Positions 8,114-13,009 of a DNA stretch of 13,009 nt are shown one piece after another (position 1 is the stretch's first letter; the number at the start of each line of letters is the position of its first letter). The position numbers were made by a program, and so were the translations under genes. The DNA lies in NCBI GenBank assembly GCA_938010495.1, contig CALLUT010000147.1, forward strand, positions 1-13,009, read 5' to 3'. The notes under the pieces are model-generated. The model saw only the letters and a list, made by a program, of their open reading frames with translations, had not been told where the DNA came from and searched no databases. The DNA is from Candidatus Absconditabacterales bacterium (GTDB lineage Bacteria; Patescibacteria; JAEDAM01; Absconditabacterales; Absconditicoccaceae).

Positions 8114-9370
8114 ATGAAAAACTCTTGAAAATTCTTGCTTTGAATGATAGTGTGATGATGATTTCTTTACCTCTATTTTTCAAATTTTGGAACATTACCA
8201 TGAATTGCACATTCCCCAACATGATTTGAAACTGCTCAACCATTAGAATATGACTGATCAGAACATGTTTTTGATCCACAAAAACAATTAAATAAATATA
8301 ATTCATTATACGAATTGTTGGATAAAACATATTATGATAAGGAAAACTTAAATATTGAAGACATGCAAGAAAATGCATTAAAATGATTTGTCGATGCAAT
8401 ATGAGATCCATATACGGTATATTTAACAGAAGAAGAAAATCAAATTTTTGATGAGTGAATGCAATGAAGTCAAGAATTTGAAGGGATATGAGCAGTAGTA
8501 ACAAAGAAGGAAGATGGTATTTTGATTGAAAGTGTATTAAAATGATCTCCTGCATTTAAGGCATGAATAGTTCCTCTAGATCTTATTTTACAAATTGATT
8601 GAGAACCAACATCAAAAATGGGGCTTAACGATTGAGTAGCATTGATTCGTTGAGAAAAAGGAACAGATGTTGTCCTCATGATACTTAGAGAATGAGATGA
8701 ACCACTGATTGAAGATGTCGTTGTAACTAGATGATCAATTAGTGTTCCTTCTGTTGAATGATTCTTATTAGAAGAATGAGATAAAAAAGTACTCCATATT
8801 GTTGTCTCTGTATTTTGAGATGATACTATGAAAACATTTGAGAGTGTGGTTCGTGAATATAATAATTTCGCACTTGATTGAGTAATCCTTGATTTAAGAT
8901 GAAACTGATGATGATATCTTCCAATAGCTGTCGAACTTGCAAGTTCATTCTTACCAAAAAACGAGATTGTCACTACAGCAAAATATACAATTTTTGATGA
9001 TGAGGTATTTAGATCAAAAGGATACGGTACCTTTCAAGATATCCCAACTATAGTTATGATAGATTGATTGAGCGCTTCCGCATCTGAAATAGTAGCATCA
9101 TCATTAGTAGAGTATGGTAGAGCTATTACTTTGTGAACAACTTCATTTGGTAAATGATCAATACAAACACTTCATACTAATGAGGATGAATCATCGTTAA
9201 AATTTACTATTGGTAAATGGTATACTCCAAATGGTGAAAATATAGATAAAAAATGAGTCGAACCAACTATCGAAGTCGAATTTGATACAGAATCATTTAA
9301 ACTAGACTGAACAGATAATCAAGTTGATAGAGCAGTAGAGTATTTTTTAGAAAAGAAAACCGATGAATAA
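8114..9370 (+). CDS. S41 family C-terminal processing peptidase with PDZ domain
   Basis: The 418-residue exported serine protease belongs to the CtpA/CtpB/Prc group, which trims C-termini of envelope proteins outside the membrane. A hydrophobic N-terminal helix lies at about residues 6-22. The DAIGDPYTVYL segment near 100 is typical of the family. A PDZ domain runs from EGIGAVVTKK (about 123) to about 200, with a conserved GSPAFKAGI loop. The catalytic domain contains LRGNGGGYLPIA (three UGA codons in a row), DGLSASASEIVAS and TSFGKGSIQTLH. By family spacing the catalytic dyad is Ser322 and Lys347. More than 30 in-frame UGA codons occur in this gene alone. Its last eight bases overlap the next gene. 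No ribosome binding site is visible. Confidence 0.93.
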
Positions 9371-10397
9371 ATATTTCGCAGTACTTTGACGTAACAAAGA
9401 AATCTCATTAGCAGAACTCAATGCATTATGATGTAATGATATTGAAAACCACGGTGTTTATATAACATTTTTTCATGACTCATTTGAGTTATTATCATAT
9501 TGTTGAGGAGCAGTAAAGCGATGACCACTCGTTACTATGGAAGAGATAAAAGATCTTTGCGTAGATACAAAAATAGTTTGAGTTTCTGATAAAAATTTAT
9601 GAAATTTTTGTAAAAAAGACTGTGGAGTAAGAAGATGGAAACAAGTGGATATGGTAAAAACTGATCTAGAAATTAAAACACATGGAAAAGAATTTCTAGA
9701 ACTTGAAGATGAAGTAATTTGATATGTACAATACTACCAAGATATTCCTCGTTATGAAGCAGTTGATTTTGAAAAACCAGTTCGTGGTATGCAAGTATGA
9801 ATGATGCCTGCGAAGTTAACACAAATCCTTGTTAATATATGAACATGAACTTCATGAAAAAATACATGAATAACGGTTTTTGATCCATTTTGTTGATTTG
9901 GTACTACATGATTTATAGCAAATAGTTGTGGTCATAATTTTATTTGATCAGATATTAATCCAACTCCTACGAAACAAAATCTTCCGCGATGGAAAGAGCA
10001 GTCATACTGGAATGATAAACACTTTACTATATTCAAACATGACGTGTTAGAAGAATTTACACAACCATTTTTGAGTAATGTTGACTGCATTGTTACCGAG
10101 TGATGGTTATGACCAGTACTTTCGAATAAGGCTGTAAATCAACTGTCTAGGGTTCAACTTAATGAAAGACGTGAAAAAATTGAAACAATATATAATTGAT
10201 TCTTGGATTCTCTTCAAAAATTAATGAAGAAAGTACCTGTGGTTATTACTTATCCACAACGAACATTTACTGATGAGAACTTATCAACTTGATTCGTAAA
10301 AAAAGCACAAGATATGGGTTATGAAGTCTCACAAGCTTGAGAGCTCTATACTAGAAAAGGTCAAAATGTTTGAAGGAGGGTGTTAGTATTGAGATAA
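9363..10397 (+). CDS. TRM11-like SAM-dependent RNA methyltransferase
   Basis: The 344-residue protein resembles the TRM11/TrmG10 group of tRNA guanine-N2 methyltransferases (UPF0020-type catalytic domain), common in archaea, eukaryotes and candidate phyla. The N-terminal part starts MNKYFAVLGRNKEISLAEL, the family's opening 'GR-x-x-x-LS-x-AEL' pattern. KPVRGMQVGMMPAKLTQIL (about 139-157) matches the conserved linker before the catalytic domain. Motif I is VFDPFCGFGTTG near 172-183, and GSDINP follows as the SAM ribose contact. The expected catalytic DPPYG motif is replaced by TEGWLGP at 245-251, which departs from typical TRM11 and leaves the target nucleotide uncertain. No full THUMP domain is obvious. 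The start at 9363 lies inside the protease gene, so coupling is likely. Confidence 0.75.
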
Positions 10398-10421
10398 TCA
10401 ATTTGGTACCCTAGAATTAAT

Positions 10422-10886
10422 TTATTTTCATGTTGGATCAAAAACTTTGTGTTCAGTTGATCTCATATAAGGACCTATTGGTCTTTCTCTTAATATATTT
10501 GTTGTATCAACTAATCAAGCATTAGCTTTGAAGTAGGGCCTATTATTCCTTTGTAAGTGTGTAGTTGCACGTCATATGCTATCTAAATCTTTTTCAGGAT
10601 TTAGCAATTCAGTAAAAAATTGAAACTGTGAAAAGTGCTTGTTGTTATAATATTCTTTTTGTAAAGCGACACGAAGAACATTAAGTGTTTCATGTCATGC
10701 TGATGTTAATCAAATTTTATTGATGTATGTAGCCTCAATATCAATTGCGAGTTGTCATAACGTTGTTGAAGACAAAACTTTTGCCGTTAGTTGTTTGTCT
10801 GAATATTTGTTTTGTAGAAATTTAATTTCTTGGAGCTTCTTTTCAAAATTACTATTAGGATTTGATGTCAATTGATTTCAATTCAT
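10422..10886 (-). CDS. Unknown 154-residue cytoplasmic protein
   Basis: No family is recognised. The protein is polar and probably mostly helical, without a signal peptide or membrane segment. It has many Asn, Gln and Lys residues and no cysteine. The N-terminal 15 residues are Asn-rich and probably disordered. A mixed helical segment covers about 15-110, and the C-terminal third contains Arg-rich stretches such as NILRERPIGPYMRS, which might bind nucleic acid; that is inference only. The start at 10886 is set by an in-frame TAG just upstream (10902-10904); a weak purine stretch (AAAGAG) precedes it. It lies 57 bases downstream of rlmN on the same strand and ends 24 bases from the convergent methyltransferase gene. 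Confidence 0.7.
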
Positions 10887-10943
10887 GCTCTTTTGAAAAG
10901 ACTAAATATCTTTTTATAGGCATATCAATCTTCTAATCAATCT

Positions 10944-12128
10944 TTATTCAGACTTGTTTTCAACATTTTCTTTTACCTTTTCATATCCAAGTTGTCCACA
11001 AGCACCTTTAACATCTCTTCAAAGAGTATCTCTTACTGTTACAGTAACTCAGTATTCTTCAACAACTCTTTTGAAAGCGAGTATTACCTCAAAGTCACTT
11101 GTCACTAGTTCAGGCATTGCAGGGTTTTCATTATATGGAATGAGGTTTACATGAGCACTTCTATGTTGTAGTAGAGCACCAAGTTGATCAGCAATTTCTT
11201 GCGTATCAGTCATATCTTTTATCATGATGTATTCATAGAACAATCTGTTTCCAGTCGCATCAGTATAATTATCAATAGTTTGCATAAGTTCTTCAAGAGG
11301 CCATCTTTTTGCAATCATAGGAATAAGTTTTTGACGAAGTTCTTGGTTGGGTGCATGAAGACTCAAAGCTAATCTGACGTTAATTCCATCATCAACAAGT
11401 TGTTGGATTGCGCTTGCTACTCATGATGTCGAAATAGTAACATGTCTTCTAGATAATCATAATGCTTGTTGATCCAACATATATTCGATTGATTTCTTCA
11501 TATGATCATAGTTGAGCATCGGTTCTCCCATACCCATAAATACTACGTTTCTGACCTTCCATCGTGTTCCATCTTCTTTTTTTCAAAATTTCTTTGCAAT
11601 GTAATTGTTTGCGTATTGGATTTGCATTATCATTTCTGATCGATCAAGATTTTTCTTGAATCATAATTTTCCAGTTACACAAAAAATACATCCAACAGCA
11701 CATCATACTTGAGACGATATACAAATTGTAATACGGTTTAGCGTATGGGTTTCCGGAGATATCTTGGCTTTTGTCCATGATCTCAAAATCTTACGTTGCC
11801 TATTTTTGAACGTTTTCTTTTCATGCCAATGGTACATAAGCACTGTTTCAATCATTTTTCCATCCGGCATTTTGAAAAGAAATTTTGTTGATTCTGGTCC
11901 TTCTACAATATTTTCTAACGTGAATGTATTTATGTGAAATTCCTTAGAAAGTTTTTCTCTAAGATCTTTAGAAAGAGTAGTGATTTCATTTATATCCAAA
12001 ACATGATCTCCAAATATTCCTTGAAGAACTTGTTTATTTCTAAATGAAGGTATTCACTTTTCTTTAAGGTATTGGGCCAGATATTCTTTATCGAATAGTG
12101 GGTGAGTTGTGTTTGTTTCTTGTGTCAT
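10944..12128 (-). CDS. rlmN: Dual-specificity RNA methyltransferase RlmN (radical SAM)
   Basis: The 394-residue enzyme methylates C2 of adenine 2503 in 23S rRNA, and of A37 in some tRNAs, using a radical SAM mechanism. The N-terminal domain reads KGIPSFRNKQVLQGIF near residues 24-39, as in RlmN. The Fe-S cluster motif CAVGCIFC gives Cys143, Cys147 and Cys150. GMGEP near 199-203 binds SAM. Of the two accessory cysteines needed for the methyl-transfer cycle, Cys136 lies in CISSQVGC and Cys377 in the C-terminal ACGQLGY. LSLHAPN and the DGINVRLA strand are also characteristic. All catalytic residues are present, so the enzyme should be functional. The start at 12128 is the first ATG after an in-frame stop and gives the full N-terminus. 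The length is somewhat above the E. coli protein. It begins three bases after the excalibur gene's stop. Confidence 0.95.
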
Positions 12129-12131
12129 TAA

Positions 12132-12599
12132 TTAATTTGCAAATGCAGGTAAACTTTCACATACGATTCAATCCTTATCTCTATCTAATCAATATACATC
12201 AAGTGATTTAACGTCGTCTATGTCTTTATTGTATTCTTTAATATTGGCTGCACATTTTTCATAATGAGCTTGTGCTTCATCTTGTGTATCGAAGTTAGAA
12301 CAGTTAAGATTATCACTGATACATCATCAAATAAGTTTTACTCAGTTTTTATTTTCTACTCTAGATTCTTCTATAGAACCAGTTTCCCAAAGAGTTTCCA
12401 AGTCTAAATCATAATCAGTAGCTTCTAATCATATCGCTCACGCAACTAATACCATAAGTACAATAAGAAGAATTTTCATTTTTCCTCATATAAGATACAT
12501 AGCAAGGAGTATAGCAAACAAAATTACCAAAAACCAAATACGAAATGATTTTGTTCTTCTTGCTTCAGATAATTTTTCTTTGAAAGTTTTCGTTGACAT
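12132..12599 (-). CDS. Excalibur calcium-binding domain membrane protein
   Basis: The product has 155 residues. A basic N-terminus is followed by two hydrophobic segments at about residues 20-38 and 42-58, separated by GGK. The C-terminal region then forms an excalibur-type domain. NCSNFDTQDEAQAHYEKC (99-116) matches its 'dC-x-df-x-t-x-x-eAq' helix, and the loop DRDKDGIVCE (139-148) is the D-x-D-x-DG-x-x-CE calcium-binding motif. Cys93, Cys100, Cys116 and Cys147 are available for disulfides, consistent with an extracellular location. Excalibur domains occur at the C-terminus of nucleases and surface proteins; here no nuclease domain is attached. It probably shares a transcript with rlmN, three bases downstream, although a functional link is not obvious. 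Confidence 0.8.
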
Positions 12600-12716
12600 A
12601 GGGTTATGTAAAATATGTAAATTATTGCGATTACTATAGTGATTTGCTTATAATAATCAATCAAACACTTGTATTGACATGTGGATTTAAATATATATCT
12701 TATTGTTATTTATACT
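12600..12716. promoter_or_regulatory. Divergent promoter region for the excalibur gene and the terminal plus-strand gene
   Basis: On the minus strand TTGATT (12660-12655) and TATAGT (12638-12633) are 16 bases apart and would serve the excalibur-rlmN transcript with a leader of about 27 bases. On the plus strand a perfect TTGACA (12674-12679) is followed after 16 bases by TATCTT (12696-12701), giving a leader of about 9 bases before ATG 12717. A TATACT also abuts that ATG, as at the methyltransferase gene. No ribosome binding site is seen for either gene. Confidence 0.45.
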
Positions 12717-13009
12717 ATGAGATATATTCATATGTTCCCAAATATTGATAAAAAATATGCAGACAACTTTGAGAGAGAATTAAAAGAAGGTAAGAGAAGA
12801 GAGGTAAGAGATATAGTGCTTATGGTAGCAGTGCTTTTAGCTGGAACAATTATATCAAACAAAACTTGATTGAACGAAAGTTGAAATATACAAACAAATC
12901 AATCATTACCTCCAATCTCTGTTAAAAAAACTAGACCACAACATAAAGACAATCAAACAAAAGTACTAGTTGAACAAGAAATTTCTAACCCTAATAAAGA
13001 TAGATTGCT
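12717..13009 (+). CDS. Unknown single-pass membrane protein (3' end outside window)
   Basis: Ninety-seven codons are visible before the window ends. Residues 1-30 are charged and include KEGKRREVRD immediately before one transmembrane helix at about 32-47 (IVLMVAVLLAGTIIS). The positive charges favour a cytoplasmic N-terminus. The part after the helix is polar, rich in Asn, Gln, Lys and Pro, and probably a flexible extracellular linker leading to a domain beyond the edge. Two UGA codons appear as Gly shortly after the helix. ATG 12732 is an alternative start. No family can be named from this portion. Confidence 0.65.

Noticed and set aside
8112..8973. Long open frames on the minus strand (147 and 167 codons)
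   Set aside because: They lie antisense to the S41 protease gene, whose plus-strand product carries every family motif. The minus-strand products resemble nothing and are low-complexity shadows.
10398..10421. Terminator between convergent genes
   Set aside because: The short gap contains only a GGTACC palindrome and A/T-rich sequence, with no stem-loop followed by a T-run strong enough to call.
11184..11372. Plus-strand open frames opposite rlmN (also near 10954-11154)
   Set aside because: They are antisense to a complete RlmN with all catalytic cysteines.
1..13009. A region full of pseudogenes broken by TGA codons
   Set aside because: The breaks are all TGA, occur at conserved glycines and never coincide with real gene ends; reassigning UGA removes them all.
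1..13009. CRISPR array, insertion sequence, tRNA or rRNA genes
   Set aside because: No regularly spaced repeats, terminal inverted repeats, transposase motifs or cloverleaf-like segments were seen; coding frames fill nearly all the sequence.

Overview
The window only makes sense when UGA is read as glycine (translation table 25). Under the standard code nearly every gene is broken into fragments. With UGA as Gly, sixteen complete or 5'-truncated reading frames and one 3'-truncated frame cover almost the whole window, and recognisable protein families appear with UGA at their conserved glycines. All sixteen visible gene ends use TAA (fifteen) or TAG (one), never TGA. Together with the low G+C content this points to the candidate division SR1 (Absconditabacteria) or Gracilibacteria/BD1-5. 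The sequence alone does not let me choose between them.

Layout. (1) Positions 1-3573, plus strand, a tight overlapping cluster: the 3' end of a DNA polymerase III delta-prime-like clamp-loader gene, rnpA, an AI-2E-family membrane protein, an unknown exported protein, and an Asp/Glu-racemase-like protein lacking both expected cysteines. (2) Positions 3553-7645, minus strand, in transcription order: PSP1-domain protein, membrane-anchored TPR protein, small single-pass membrane protein, a stand-alone alanyl-tRNA editing protein with a C-terminal DHHA1/C-Ala domain, and a SAM-dependent methyltransferase whose 3' end overlaps the racemase-like gene convergently. (3) Positions 7765-10397, plus strand: YraN-family protein, S41 C-terminal processing peptidase, TRM11-like RNA methyltransferase. 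(4) Positions 10422-12599, minus strand: excalibur-domain membrane protein, rlmN, unknown 154-residue protein. (5) From 12717, plus strand: an unknown single-pass membrane protein running off the end.

The identifiable genes are mostly housekeeping: replication, tRNA processing and proofreading, rRNA/tRNA methylation and envelope proteolysis. They are mixed with membrane or exported proteins of unknown role. I see no mobile element, CRISPR array, tRNA or rRNA gene, and no gap longer than about 120 bases. No start has a clear AGGAGG-type ribosome binding site, and several promoter-like elements sit so close to the start codon that leaderless or very short-leader mRNAs are likely. All translations below use UGA = Gly.
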